Origin: Streptomyces niveus
GTDB taxonomy: Bacteria > Actinomycetota > Actinomycetes > Streptomycetales > Streptomycetaceae
DNA length: 64,000 bases
NCBI RefSeq assembly: GCF_001723055.1
Contig: NZ_MDCR01000040.1
Location: 1-64,000, forward strand
Direction of reading: 5' to 3'
Below are positions 18,101 through 26,942 of this stretch, piece after piece (the first letter of the stretch is position 1; each line of letters opens with the position of its first letter). The translations under genes and the position numbers were made by a program. The notes below the pieces were generated by a model. The model searched no databases, had not been told where the DNA came from, and worked only from the letters and a program-made list of their open reading frames with translations.

Positions 18101-18810
18101 TAGGCGTAGGCGCCGGTGGGCCGCTCGCCGATCTCCACGAACTGCTCGAAGCCGGTACGGGTGGCCTCGACGATCACATCGGCGCCGGGCACGGCGTTCT
18201 TGTAGCGGGCGTGGGTGCCGTCCAGTTCGGGCTTCGGCAGACCGCCCTTCCACTGGAGCGTCACCGCGCTGTCGCCGCTGCCCAGGGTGACCAGATCACG
18301 GGCGGTGTCCGCCTGCCCGGCGCGCAGCGACTTCGGCAGGGTGCCGCTCTTGCCGCCCAGACGAAGGCCGTTGGGGTGTGCCCGCGAGGCGATGCTTCCG
18401 TCGGCGGCCTCGGTGAGGGTGGCGTCGGCCTTCTTCCACGCGCCGTTCTTCCAGACCCGCTCGGGGCCGGCGGTGAGTTCGGTGGTCAGGGTGCCGTCCG
18501 GGTTGGCGACGGTGTACGTGGTGGGAGTCGTCTCGTCGGTGGCGACGGTCTTCTTCCCGGTCTTCTTCGCCCGGGTGAGGGCCCAGGCGATCGAGCCCTT
18601 CGTGTGCTTGGCCGCCCAGGCCAGGTCCGACTCCCAGATCTCCTGCTCGGAGGGACCGACCGGCTCGGCCTGCTCGGTTCGCGGTTCGGCAACCGGTGCT
18701 GCCGACGCGCTGCCGCCCGCGACGAGCGCGGCCTCGGCCACCAGGAGCAGCGCCGCCCCAGCCGCGAAGCGCGCCCTGCGACGTGACGCCTGTTGTCTGT
18801 GTGAAGACAC
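15106..18810 (-). CDS. Secreted DNRLRE-domain protein with C-terminal NucA/NucB nuclease
   Basis: I start it at GTG 18810 (GGGAAGGA ten bases upstream), giving about 1234 residues; an in-frame GTG at 18846 is less well placed. A signal peptide (RRRARFAAGAALLLVAEAAL..GGSASA) leads to a region with WKKADATLTEAADGS, then a DNRLRE-like beta domain (TFDTYVQQG, SARSFIHWNTTPI, KLSVTYNY) and fibronectin-like linkers. The last 150 residues hold SWINCDEFAFASTYESAG, the signature of NucA/NucB DNases (Cys-Asp-Glu followed by Phe-Ala-Ser-Thr). It is a large exported protein that presents a DNase at its C terminus, as in polymorphic toxins. No immunity gene is evident: downstream is a terminator, upstream a gene-free gap. 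Confidence 0.8.
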   Translation of the reverse strand: MSSHRQQASRRRARFAAGAALLLVAEAALVAGGSASAAPVAEPRTEQAEPVGPSEQEIWESDLAWAAKHTKGSIAWALTRAKKTGKKTVATDETTPTTYTVANPDGTLTTELTAGPERVWKNGAWKKADATLTEAADGSIASRAHPNGLRLGGKSGTLPKSLRAGQADTARDLVTLGSGDSAVTLQWKGGLPKPELDGTHARYKNAVPGADVIVEATRTGFEQFVEIGERPTGAYAYTLPVKAKGLKAKANKDGSVTFTDARTGAARATMPAPVMWDSAVDKRSGEHTNRARVDMKVIDKGAGQVNLVVTPDAGFLADPDTKFPVTVDPSTSALASTFDTYVQQGETVDWSNDVELDLGNPGTKNPDGTPRSARSFIHWNTTPIQDALIVDTNLALWNFHSGNTDCTAQEWTVWDTTAASTSSRWTNQPTWNQQYHSSTQTKGSPDCAAQPDGWINADVDALVQSWASAKATRGFMGLRAVTDDTRAWKRVNSANNTANQPKLSVTYNYRPSDGTDRQAGAPFKSYAGVWAVNTTAPTLRDTFADADGDTVNGTFQVYDAATDTPITTPAGEGLLVSGFVAAGKPASVTVPAGQLKDGKTYKFRTNAYDGTHYNLNWSPWTQFVVDTTAPATATKVSSSTYPEGWVGGGANTAGTFNVDLPSGGDHNTVQWRLNPEDTNDDGTGDSGTWNNVATAIGAATAAFNATPAEGGAQDVQVRTVDTSDNVSAITEYGFIAGGADTGRANKVDITLPAPNEAAPDPAHVSEPIAIPNYLGTVDLGDPEPAGFGVNTDEKKKPSDFKDCKTSGETTTCIATTSVREKDTKGTTRGIAGKTPATTFADGQLVSWCKNENGQDQGLGLYNRFEACLGTDLIQRVWKNNAYIGYTEFRIIRQVKAMPDKGEIQQRLSVTKGFQSPAVGTVTLKITANCAVGCTNGDIDWDGPLAWTGPADVHEQTGTVTLPWDGIASPASGKDKDNTEPLNLNWYVNAKSSAVPDTDLGDYMMETDLHARCDKVRSPDGCVFPEYAAGYSMNVKKYPGAAAHAWLIMQKLPNLDGDSYLNPLKHLPETARNVHGRNPDSNRTVVCGKRKITGFVAHKDTAPAPSDNTAKSWINCDEFAFASTYESAGMPASMDGVYPAGAGKGGECVNTVVLKDGATWKLQDDRRYAAPTWRETCGRSSMSGWMNQGSMSPFGLGFAKTYRLVDKDPFWINLGEGFYDACDGTADVIKCAPTL

Positions 18811-19256
18811 GAAGCGTGTGTCCTTCCCTGTAGAGAAATGCGACACGTGTACGAATGCGTGTCACGAGGGCAGGACATTACGCAGAAGCAGCATTCAGGC
18901 ACAGGCGGTTATCGGCCGTGGCTCACAACCGTTCCAGCAGGCCCGCGAGTTGAAGCCGAACCCTGCCGTCAAACGCGGCAATGATCACATCGGCCGACCC
19001 ACACGCTCAGCCGGAACGCCGTGCCGCAAAGCCCACGGAGTCCGCTGAAGACAGGCACCCGCGCGGCTGCGGCAGGGACGGCCTCCACTCCGCGAGGATG
19101 AAGCCGCCGGCGGCCAGGGCGGTCGGCCCGCGTTCGGTCTTGACCATGCCGATCGCGTCGCCGAGCCAGAGCCTGCCCGCGGCCGCGACCCGCGCCAGGT
19201 GCGCTGCGAGACGCGCGCGTGATCAGGGCACGCCGACACAGGACCAGGCTCACGTG
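18811..19256. other. Intergenic region
   Basis: About 446 bases between two minus-strand genes. It must hold the promoter of the secreted nuclease gene. Open frames here are shadows or C-terminal overlaps. No repeat or RNA gene is seen. Confidence 0.4.
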
Positions 19257-20120
19257 TCAGGTGCAGGTCTTCTCCTGTCGCCGGCACGGGGAGTGCTCCA
19301 CCGATGGCGGCGGCCGTTCGGGCAGCGTGCTCTTGCCGTGACGTCTGGGCCTGGGAGGCTTCGGCCGGCGGGCGGTCAGGGCGCGGATCCGGTCGGTGAA
19401 TCCCGGGTCGGGCAGGGGCAGGTCGAGGTCTTCGTCGACGTACCCGACGGCGGCGGGCACGTAGTCGAGAAGAGCGCGCAGGGCCGTCGGCCACTCGGCG
19501 CTGACGCCGCGTCGTTTCCTCAGCGCGTCGATGAGCCGCAGCGTCGTGGGCAGGATGCTGAAGTCGGTGAGCGCCGCCTGGTCGAGCACGGTGGTGATGA
19601 CGAAGGGCACGTCGGGCTTGGCCGGTGTGGGGTCGGCGGGCGCCGGTTCCTTCAGTGCGGGTGTCGGTGTGACGGTGCGCTCGGTCTGGGCGTGCCACCA
19701 GCGTGCTTCGGTGAGTTCGCCGCGGGCGAGGTGGTGGAGATGGAGGCAGTAGGCGGCGGCGGCGTCGCCGGCGCCGGCGGCGTATTGCCACCAGTCGCGG
19801 GCGGCTTCGTTGGAGCGGGTGAGCTGCAGGATGCAGCCCAGCACGCGGGCCCCTTCCGGGTCGGGCAGGGGCTGGGCGAGGACGAACGCGTCGCCCAGGA
19901 CGTCCAGGGCGGTGGAGGCGACGATCGTCTCGCACAGCGTGCGCAGGTCGCGCGCGGCGGCGCGCTCGTCCCGCGCGGCAGGCTCGAAGGGCGCGGGGGC
20001 CGGGGGCGGGTCGGCGATACGCGCGGCCAGACGCCGTTCGGCGGCGTCGATGTCGGCCTGGGTGTAGGGCTCGTGAACGAGACGGGCACGAGAGAGCAGG
20101 TCCTCAACGTGCGAGGTCAT
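19257..20120 (-). CDS. Sigma-factor partner protein
   Basis: A 287-residue soluble protein whose ATG lies 17 bases inside the end of the sigma gene. The central block RDWWQYAAGAGDAAAAYC continues as LHLHHLARGE and closely matches the partner at 34,452 (FWWQLAAGAGNRLAAYCLHL, HHLSLGE). The block looks like a short helical-repeat element. The N-terminal third is charged and alanine-rich, the C terminus very basic (RRPKPPRPRRHGK). No known anti-sigma motif is seen. Conserved gene order in two copies, with a third cut by the window edge, suggests it works with the sigma factor. Confidence 0.65.
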   Translation of the reverse strand: MTSHVEDLLSRARLVHEPYTQADIDAAERRLAARIADPPPAPAPFEPAARDERAAARDLRTLCETIVASTALDVLGDAFVLAQPLPDPEGARVLGCILQLTRSNEAARDWWQYAAGAGDAAAAYCLHLHHLARGELTEARWWHAQTERTVTPTPALKEPAPADPTPAKPDVPFVITTVLDQAALTDFSILPTTLRLIDALRKRRGVSAEWPTALRALLDYVPAAVGYVDEDLDLPLPDPGFTDRIRALTARRPKPPRPRRHGKSTLPERPPPSVEHSPCRRQEKTCT

Positions 20121-20691
20121 CGGTGTGTCCCTTCGAGGTATGGCCCGGGTCGAGGATCGCCGCCAGGCGCAGCCGGGCGTAGCGGGCGGTCGAACGGACG
20201 GTGGCGGCGGCGATGCCGAGTTCGTCGGCGATCTCGGCGGGGGTCAGGTCGTGGAGGTGGAGCAGGACCATGACGTCCTGCTGGCGGTCGGTCAGCTCCC
20301 TGAAGGCCCTCAGCAGGGTCAGGGACTCCGTCAGCTGGCCGATGGGGTCGGTCGTCTCGCGCAGGGCGGCGGTGTCGAAGGCCGCCGCGTCAAGCAGGGG
20401 CCGTCGCCGACGGGCCCTTTCGTGGTCGTGGACCTGGTTGCGGAGGATCTGCCACGCGTACGCCTCGTGGTTCTCACTGGCCAGGACCCGGGACCATTGG
20501 CGGTAGATCCGCTCGAAGGCCGCGTCGGTCGCCTCTTCCGCGTCGGCCCAGTTGTGCAGGAACGACTTGGCGTAGCGGACGTAACCGGTCCGGTGCATCT
20601 GGTGGAACGCGGCGAAGTCCAGCGGCAGAGCGTGGGGGTGACGGTCCATCGGCTTGGCGCCGGGGAGCCGCGGAGTGGTCTCTTCTGTCAC
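20104..20691 (-). CDS. Sigma-70 family (ECF) RNA polymerase sigma factor
   Basis: A 195-residue protein with a region-2 core (YVRYAKSFLHNWADAEEATD, then AAFERIYRQW) and region-4 helix-turn-helix (LTPAEIADELGIAAATVRST, then ARYARLRL). These are canonical ECF features, so it should recruit RNA polymerase to a small regulon. GTG 20691 overlaps the stop of a short upstream gene (GTGA), and its own 3' end overlaps the partner gene by 17 bases. All three genes are therefore one translationally coupled unit. Confidence 0.85.
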   Translation of the reverse strand: MTEETTPRLPGAKPMDRHPHALPLDFAAFHQMHRTGYVRYAKSFLHNWADAEEATDAAFERIYRQWSRVLASENHEAYAWQILRNQVHDHERARRRRPLLDAAAFDTAALRETTDPIGQLTESLTLLRAFRELTDRQQDVMVLLHLHDLTPAEIADELGIAAATVRSTARYARLRLAAILDPGHTSKGHTDDLAR

Positions 20692-20849
20692 CGGCCGCCG
20701 CCCTCCTCGTGGTGATGGCGGTTCAGCTCCATGACGCCGGCGCGTACGCCCGCGGCGGCCATCCTGCGCAGCAGGACGACGGCGTCACGCCCGAAGACCC
20801 GGACCGCGACAGCCAGCATGGTCACGTCCCCGGCGAGTTCGATGGTCAT
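20688..20849 (-). CDS. Short hypothetical protein coupled to sigma factor
   Basis: A 53-residue protein from ATG 20849: IELAGDVTMLAVAVRVFGRD, AVVLLRRMAAAGVRAG, then a histidine-rich tail. It is helical and amphipathic. Its stop overlaps the GTG of the sigma gene. GAGGGGAA lies 11 bases upstream, a slightly long spacing. No family recognised. Confidence 0.5.
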   Translation of the reverse strand: MTIELAGDVTMLAVAVRVFGRDAVVLLRRMAAAGVRAGVMELNRHHHEEGGGR

Positions 20850-21469
20850 CGGCTGGTGGATTCCCCTCCTGAAGTGAGACAGGCCCGGTGCACATTCCCC
20901 CCGGGATGAAGGCCCGGGAGAGCGCCGTTGTGCGCCCTCCACCCAGATGACTGCCAGGCGGCACGATGTGTGCACAGGCAACTCAAGAAAGGACTACCCC
21001 GTGCAATTTCATGGTGAAGGACACCTGTTCGCGCCCGCTATCCAGCATCAACACCCCTCGCGGGTCACTCGTTCAGTCCCTCGGTGACCTGCATACACCC
21101 CGAATTGGTCCAGTCCTCTTCGCAAAATTTGCGGGAAGAACGCAAACGATCACATTCAACGCGATGTGGTTCACGTCACACGCCGCCCCAAGCGGTGGCG
21201 CATCATGGCCTGTCGGGCAGACTGCCCCGAGCTGAGCAAGCCCGGGGCAGCGGGTCCCGAGCTACTCCGGTTCAGCCAGCGGCTGCCGCCTCAGCGGGCT
21301 CGGTGCACCAGGATGATCTGGAGCAGGTGCAGAGCGAGCATGGAAAAGCGCGCCGGGCGGTGACGTACGGCGCGGTACCCACACGAGCCGGTATGACTGT
21401 TGTGCCCCAGGGAGTGAATCTCGGGCGCCGGCCTTCAGTTGTGCCGCTGCCGGTCGGTATCAACAGCTC
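20850..21469. other. Intergenic region, 620 bases
   Basis: It lies between divergent genes and should hold the sigma-operon promoter. A 28-codon frame at 21001-21087 (GTG with AAAGGA eight bases upstream; MQFHGEGHLFAPAIQHQH..) could be a small peptide but has no other support. The stretch around 21090-21190 is unusually AT-rich for this genome. Confidence 0.35.
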
Positions 21470-22162
21470 ATGCGTACAACAAGATTCAGCAGATTCACCG
21501 CCCGCGTGGCCGCCGTGGCGGCGGCGGCCTTCATGCTCCTGCCGCAGAGCGCCACGGCGGCCGACAGCACCACCGCCGCGTCACGTGCGGTGGCTCCGAT
21601 GTCCCTGGCGCAGAGCATCGATCTCCTCCCTGTCGGTGTGGAGGACCGGACCGGGTACGAGCGGACCAAGTTCCGGCACTGGGTCGACGCCGACAAGGAC
21701 GGGTGCTCGACCCGCGCCGAAGTTCTGATCGCCGAGTCCCGTGTCGCACCGACCGTCGAGGCCGGCTGCAAGGTCACGGCCGGCCAGTGGTACAGCTACT
21801 ACGACGGCGTCATCGTCACCGTCCCAGGCCAACTGGACGTCGACCACATGGTGCCGCTCGCCGAAGCGTGGGACGAAGGCGCCAAGAACTGGGCTGCCAA
21901 GCGGCGCGAGGCGTACGCCAACGACATCAGCGTCGAACGCTCGCTGGTGGCCGTCACCGCGAAGACCAACCGGTCCAAGAGCGACCAAGACCCCGCCGAC
22001 TGGCTGCCCCCGCTCGCCGACGCCCACTGCCAGTACGCCGCCGACTGGGTCGCCACCAAACTCCGCTGGGACCTCACCGCAGACGCCCGCGAGATCAACG
22101 CCCTGCGCAGCATCGCCTCAGGGTGCGGACACCAGACCGTGGAATACGAACCCGCCGCGTAA
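21470..22162 (+). CDS. Secreted HNH endonuclease family protein (DUF1524)
   Basis: A 230-residue protein with a signal peptide (RFTARVAAVAAAAFMLLPQS..ATA). The mature part has the DUF1524/HNH pattern: LDVDHMVPLAEAWDEGAKNW (catalytic His after DxD), REAYANDI, and TNRSKSDQDPADWLPP, which supplies the Asn/Lys/Asp metal-site residues. Cysteines at DGCSTR, EAGCKV, AHCQYA and ASGCGH suit disulfides in an exported enzyme. Likely an extracellular DNase for nutrient recovery or competition. Two paralogs lie at 44,948 and 46,071. The ATG has no good ribosome site; a TATCAA motif 6-11 bases upstream hints at a leaderless transcript. Confidence 0.8.
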   Translation: MRTTRFSRFTARVAAVAAAAFMLLPQSATAADSTTAASRAVAPMSLAQSIDLLPVGVEDRTGYERTKFRHWVDADKDGCSTRAEVLIAESRVAPTVEAGCKVTAGQWYSYYDGVIVTVPGQLDVDHMVPLAEAWDEGAKNWAAKRREAYANDISVERSLVAVTAKTNRSKSDQDPADWLPPLADAHCQYAADWVATKLRWDLTADAREINALRSIASGCGHQTVEYEPAA

Positions 22163-22257
22163 CCACGCCGCACCGAACCACCGCCCACCGACACGACGAT
22201 CGCCGGCCGTCCCCGGCCGTACCGGATCGAGCGGCACCCCGAAGACACCAGGACACC

Positions 22258-22521
22258 ATGAGTTCATCCCCCTCACCCGAGGCCCAGTTGTCCGAGCGCG
22301 TCACGACCGCACTACGGTAAGACGACCGGCGCGCGGCGTTTCTCCTCGGCGTCGCTACAGGGGAGCCAGTGTGCCCCGGCCGCAAGCTGTACCTTCTGGC
22401 CGACCTGCTGGACATCTCACCGGCCCAGCTCGTCAAGGAGTACGAGACGGCAGGCGCCCCGGACGACGACTCCACGCAAGACGCTCTCTACGACCAAGCC
22501 CTGGCAGTCGCACACGCCTGA
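22258..22521 (+). pseudogene. Small gene with in-frame TAA stop
   Basis: ATG 22258 begins MSSSPSPEAQLSERVTTALR and then TAA (22318-22320). The same frame continues as DDRRAAFLLGVATGEP, GRKLYLLADLLDISPAQLVK, EYETAGAPDDDSTQDALYDQ and a TGA at 22519, 87 residues in all. The second part looks fully coding, with a helix-turn-helix-like LADLLDISPAQLV. A CAA or GAA codon has probably mutated to TAA. No family identified. Confidence 0.5.
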
Positions 22522-22575
22522 CGTTCTGTGGACGAACCCGCCTCGAGACATGTGGTCCGGTCGATAGGCGAACGA

Positions 22576-22619
22576 CGCTCGTATCGGCGGTGCAAGCGCC
22601 AGCACCGCCGATACGAGCG
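22576..22619. terminator. 18-bp perfect stem-loop
   Basis: CGCTCGTATCGGCGGTGC (22576-22593) pairs exactly with 22602-22619 across an eight-base loop. It lies 55 bases after the broken small gene, consistent with a rho-independent hairpin without a clear T-run. Confidence 0.7.
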
Positions 22620-23686
22620 CAAGGCCGACCACTTCCTTGCCTCCGCCTGACTCGCCGCTCGCCCTCATCTGCTGCTACTGGTGTCGACGGCCGTGAACAA
22701 CGGTGGCAAGCGAGTCAGCCTGCACTTGGGCGACCAGAACCGTCAGGCCCTGATGGTGGTGCTGTCACACAAGTGGGCCTCGCGGTGACGGATGAGCGGG
22801 TCCTGCCCGCGGTCGCCGCGCTCGGCGCAACGAGCTGCGGTGCCGACACTGCGGAAGACGGCCGCCGGCTCTTTGCGGTACTCGGCGCGCAACACCCGTC
22901 TGCTGATCGACCGCCCCCGCGAACCGCACGAGACAACGGTTGGTGGGCGATGCGGGCGCTACGCGCCGAAGGGCGACGGCCCGGGTGGCAGTTGCAGCAC
23001 AGCGCCGCTCCGAAGGGACGGTGCCGATCGGGGCCAGCCGATCCTACGAGCCGGCCTCAGGAACGTCTTCGACTGAGATCGAGCACATCGGCGCGACGAG
23101 GGAGATCAGTGGCCGAACCATCCCCGCGCGGGCGGGGGTGAAACGTGGTGCCGAACCGCGCGGGCCTTGAGGGGAACGTGGTCCCGCGCGGCCGGGGGGG
23201 GAGTCGTCCACCTACCCAAGGTGGCTGCCATCCGCGCCAGCTGAGAGCGCCGCCCATTGCCGCAGAGGAACAAGCTCGTCTTCAGCGCAGAGCCCCGACC
23301 CCGCCGCGCTGCCTTACGAGTAGAACCGAAAGGGCGTCCGTCAGCCGCGGGAACTCTCTGGGACTTTTCTGGGACTTCGGGCTTCATCAACCGGCACGAG
23401 CATGAAACAACGGAACGACCGTTTAGGCAGGTCAGCGGGCAAAGGTCCCTCATCGCTGCAGGCCACCGCGCTGGCTGGTCTCTTCCGCGACAACTGACCA
23501 CCGGGGGCCGACAGCTCCACGCAGAGCGTCGCCTGCCCTCGACGCCCCATCAGAACGAGCATCAAATGAGCGTCACGAGCACCATTTCAGCGCAAAAACA
23601 TGACCCGTAACGCCCAAACCGAGGTAGCAGCACTGCCACTACGCCGCTACCTGGCCTGTCCCCGAGCGGCTTCCTCGTGGTTACTG
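22620..23686. other. Non-coding or degenerate DNA, about 1.07 kb
   Basis: No full gene is supported. Translations are short, with no start/ribosome-site logic, and codon bias is lost. A pair of GC-rich segments 60 bases apart at 23,121 and 23,181 resembles decayed CRISPR repeats (see rejected items). The region separates the HNH nuclease cluster from the four-gene conflict operon, whose last gene ends at 23,687. Confidence 0.5.
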
Positions 23687-26600
23687 TCACTCGCCGGGCG
23701 TCGGCATATTCGGCGGCGATTCGAGCAAGAAGCCGCTTTCAATATGCTTCCGGATCAATTCCCGCAGCGCGCGGCCACCGATTAGCTGAATACGGTCGAA
23801 ATCTTGGGCAAATTGGATGCTGGATCTTGAGAATTCCCCGTTCGTGATGACTATTCCCTTGCCGACATCCCCTTCGCGCATGGACTGGGCAAGCCGGCGG
23901 ATGACCTCGCCATCAACGACCCTTCGGACATGCTTAACCTGAACCATACTGGTTACACCAGCACCTTGGTGCGTAAGCACCGCGTCGATTCCTGCATCAT
24001 GTCTCGCATCAATAGACGCCGACCCTTCACCCATCGCCTCAAGAAGGCGGAGAACCAATCTCTCGAATCGGATTGGGTCCATCGCGTCAAGATCAGGAAT
24101 TAGGTAGGATTCGGAAATTTCCGAATCCGCAAAGGGATCCCATACGCGAACAGTGCTGTCGTACCCGATGGTAGCGAGAAGGCTATGATTCCCATTCCTA
24201 TCGATGGCAGCCATGGCCAGAATCTTTCGCGGATGGATGGTGATTAGTTTGCGGCCATCAGTGGATTTGGCTCGAAGATTCCAAAGCCGCACAGCGCCAC
24301 TATAGTCAGCCGTTGCTAGGCAGCGCCGACCGGTAGAATCCACGAGGGCAGTCACGGCCCGTCCGGGGTAAGTGCCGGTCCGTTGAGGCTCTCCGACTGG
24401 AGTCCCCTTCATAGCGTCCCGGATGTGAAATTCTCCGCTATACCCCGTAACCACAAGACGCGGGGGCTCGTTCACTTCCAAATATTCCGTCATAGACAGC
24501 ACTTCTTTTCGACGGATGGAGTATCGAACTCCGGTAAATCTTCCGTCGGTTGATTCCCAAAGGCGCACTTCCCCGCCATAGTTAATCGTCGCGAGTAGTG
24601 GAGTTTTCGCATGCCTTGGGACTGCGGCGATTGCCACGATCCCAGGTGTCTGCACCGTAAATGGCTCGCTGACCGTGGAGCCCGTCGCCGGGTCCCACGT
24701 TCGCACTTCTCCATCCGGTCGGCTGTAAGTGACAAGGTGCATCCGCCCATTACTGGTAGGAACCGAAGCCATTGCCACGACACCGCTGGGGACCGGAAAT
24801 GAGAAGCGTTCCTTTTCCTGCTGCTCCCCTGCGCCCGGAAACGCCCGCGAATTGGTATTGGTCGCTTGCCGTTCAAGGTCGCTCCCAGCGAAGCTGTCCC
24901 GTACATGCACGACCGTCGCAAGGCTCTTGATGTTGGCCGGCAAACCACGCTCCCAGAAAGCCGACCGCGCGGTGGCCACCATGAAGACTGGCCCCCGCCG
25001 TCGGGCGTACTGAGCGGCAGGGCCGACGTCCCCAAACTGCTCCAGGTCGTCCAACCACACCACGGTACGTGGGCCGATTAGTGCTATGCCTTCTCGAAGG
25101 TCCTCAGCCGTAGTAGGTGCCCACACAACCCACCCGTCCGGCATCGTGCGCACGGCCTCCCATGCCGAGCGTGTCTTTCCTGCCCGCTCGTCCCCCACGA
25201 GAACGACTAACGTGACTTCTCCTGCATCGGATCGACTGACGATGTCCCGCAACTGAGCGTCGTACTCACGCTCTATGTAGGCTGGGACTTGATCCGACAG
25301 GTCGCCCACCGGCATTACCGCGTGTACGCCTAGCTGTAGCGGCCGCTCCGCAATCGACGCCGCCCGCGGCAAGGCGGACTCTGCGAAGGGCATCGCTCGT
25401 GGTCCAATGCTTCGCTCTCCCGTTCCCCCGGCTGTCGTACGCGTCGCTGGGAATTCACCACCTAATCCTCCTGCGAGGCGTTCGACGTAGTGCGCTACCT
25501 CCCGCCGGACCAGTTCCTGAACGGCGGTGATGTCATGGCGTAGTTGGGCACCCAACAGCGCCTCGCGCACACCGGGCAGGAAGTGAAACTCGAAGCGCGC
25601 CATGTCAAGCGTGCCCTGTCCTTCCTGCCACTCTTCAAAGAGGCCGCCCAGCGCGACCTCCGCTATATGGCCGTGGTCCGAGTACGGCAGCATGGCCCGG
25701 CGTACGAGTGTCATCACGGGAAGGGTCAGTGGTACTGCGGACAGATAGCCCGCCAACTCCTGAGCTGCGGGTGACGCGTTCTCCTGGAAACGACGCAGGG
25801 CCATCCCACCGGGCTCTGGGGTAGCAACAAACGCCAGAGTCGGGGCTGACACACTATCCCTGCCCGTCCGGCCAATCGTCAGGCACGAGAGTCTGTTCCA
25901 CCGGCCCTCGCCCGCTACCAGCGACGCCAGCGCACCCAGCCCCAGCGCCGACGCCTCCACTATGGGAATCGCAATGCTGTCCACGAGCTCCTTCTGGACA
26001 CGGCTCCTAGAGCTCGGCCTGGAACGCCCACCGCGTGGAGATGCCTCGGCCAGGCGCCACGACACGTTAGGCGCCGCCGGCCGCGCGGCCCGTACAGTCG
26101 CACCCGCTGGGGTCACCGCGCCTCGGGCCCACAGTCGGCGCGGAAGCACGTTAAGGAGAGCCAGCGGGCTGTGTGTTGCCCACTGGCGCAAGACTCCCTC
26201 AAGGCTGCCAGCGTTCCAGCCCTCCGCTACCGTGTCCGTGACTACCAGTACCAGCCGGTGTCCGGACGGATCGGCAACTTCTTGAGGGCGGCGCGAGTCG
26301 CCGCCGTTCACCCGTGCGACAGTCGGTACGCTGCCTGCCTCAGTACCGCTCAGGAACCACACTCGTACGTCGCGGAAGATGCCAGTCTGTGCGATGGTGC
26401 GTGACAGCTCGCTGACCAGGTCGTGCCAGAGAAGCATCGAGTGATGCGTGTCGATGACCAGAGCAAGGTCGAGCCAACGACCGCGCTGTGGCTTCAGTAT
26501 CGGCACCACCATGCCCTGCTCGGCAGTGCTGTTGACGCTGAGCTCCTCGTCCAACTCAGTCGTGGTGACGCCAGGTGCGGTCCGGCGGCCAAGTGGACGC

Positions 26601-26932
26601 AGCGCTCTCATAACGCCGAGGGGGTTCTCGAGGGCCAGAGCGCGCCGAACCTGGACGGCTTCGCCTCGCCGAGCATCCGAATTGTCGCCACTCGTGTCTT
26701 CTGCGGGCGTGGCGCTGTAGTACCGTTCGTTGGCCTGAGGATCACCGTCGTCTCGGTCTGGCATGCTCGGCGACACGGTCCCGTGTTCGGCATCCGGCTC
26801 TCGTCCGTCGCTAGTGCGGGCCGGATGCCCCTCGGCACTGATGTGCGTTGCTAACCACAGGATGTCGGCCAGTTCCTCATGTCCGGCGTCGGCACCCGCT
26901 TCGACCAGCGCTGCGAGCAATTCCTCGATCAC
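23687..26932 (-). CDS. SAV_2336/vWA-like, P-loop, WD40 and Mrr-nuclease fusion protein
   Basis: 1081 residues with a rare architecture. Residues 1-35 form a helical SAV_2336-type start (ELLAALVEAGADAGHEELAD). Residues 150-345 are a vWA-like domain (WLDLALVIDTHHSMLLW; FRDVRVWFLSG; RLVLVVTDTVAEGWN). A P-loop domain follows, with Walker A VLVGDERAGKTRSAW (578-592) and Walker B TVVWLDDLEQF (623-633). Residues 710-935 are WD40-type repeats (GGEVRLWES, SGAVRLWNL, DSTVRVWDP). Residues 950-1065 are a restriction-endonuclease domain of Mrr type (FERLVLRLL; HDAGIDAVL; MVQVKHV; KGIVITNGEFS), with the Asp and Gln-x-Lys catalytic pattern. It begins 10 bases after the MoxR gene. Base composition is lower in GC than neighbours at the 3' end, suggesting transfer. 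Likely a sensor plus DNA-cutting effector of the operon. Confidence 0.8.
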   Translation of the reverse strand: MIEELLAALVEAGADAGHEELADILWLATHISAEGHPARTSDGREPDAEHGTVSPSMPDRDDGDPQANERYYSATPAEDTSGDNSDARRGEAVQVRRALALENPLGVMRALRPLGRRTAPGVTTTELDEELSVNSTAEQGMVVPILKPQRGRWLDLALVIDTHHSMLLWHDLVSELSRTIAQTGIFRDVRVWFLSGTEAGSVPTVARVNGGDSRRPQEVADPSGHRLVLVVTDTVAEGWNAGSLEGVLRQWATHSPLALLNVLPRRLWARGAVTPAGATVRAARPAAPNVSWRLAEASPRGGRSRPSSRSRVQKELVDSIAIPIVEASALGLGALASLVAGEGRWNRLSCLTIGRTGRDSVSAPTLAFVATPEPGGMALRRFQENASPAAQELAGYLSAVPLTLPVMTLVRRAMLPYSDHGHIAEVALGGLFEEWQEGQGTLDMARFEFHFLPGVREALLGAQLRHDITAVQELVRREVAHYVERLAGGLGGEFPATRTTAGGTGERSIGPRAMPFAESALPRAASIAERPLQLGVHAVMPVGDLSDQVPAYIEREYDAQLRDIVSRSDAGEVTLVVLVGDERAGKTRSAWEAVRTMPDGWVVWAPTTAEDLREGIALIGPRTVVWLDDLEQFGDVGPAAQYARRRGPVFMVATARSAFWERGLPANIKSLATVVHVRDSFAGSDLERQATNTNSRAFPGAGEQQEKERFSFPVPSGVVAMASVPTSNGRMHLVTYSRPDGEVRTWDPATGSTVSEPFTVQTPGIVAIAAVPRHAKTPLLATINYGGEVRLWESTDGRFTGVRYSIRRKEVLSMTEYLEVNEPPRLVVTGYSGEFHIRDAMKGTPVGEPQRTGTYPGRAVTALVDSTGRRCLATADYSGAVRLWNLRAKSTDGRKLITIHPRKILAMAAIDRNGNHSLLATIGYDSTVRVWDPFADSEISESYLIPDLDAMDPIRFERLVLRLLEAMGEGSASIDARHDAGIDAVLTHQGAGVTSMVQVKHVRRVVDGEVIRRLAQSMREGDVGKGIVITNGEFSRSSIQFAQDFDRIQLIGGRALRELIRKHIESGFLLESPPNMPTPGE

Positions 26933-26942
26933 GGAAGAATCC

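Noticed and set aside
23111-23210. Pair of GC-rich palindromic segments 60 bases apart (CCCCGCGCGGGCGGGG and TCCCGCGCGGCCGGGG) as a second CRISPR remnant
   Set aside because: Identity is limited to about 12 bases of GC-rich palindrome and there is no third unit. Chance or common GC hairpins explain it equally well.
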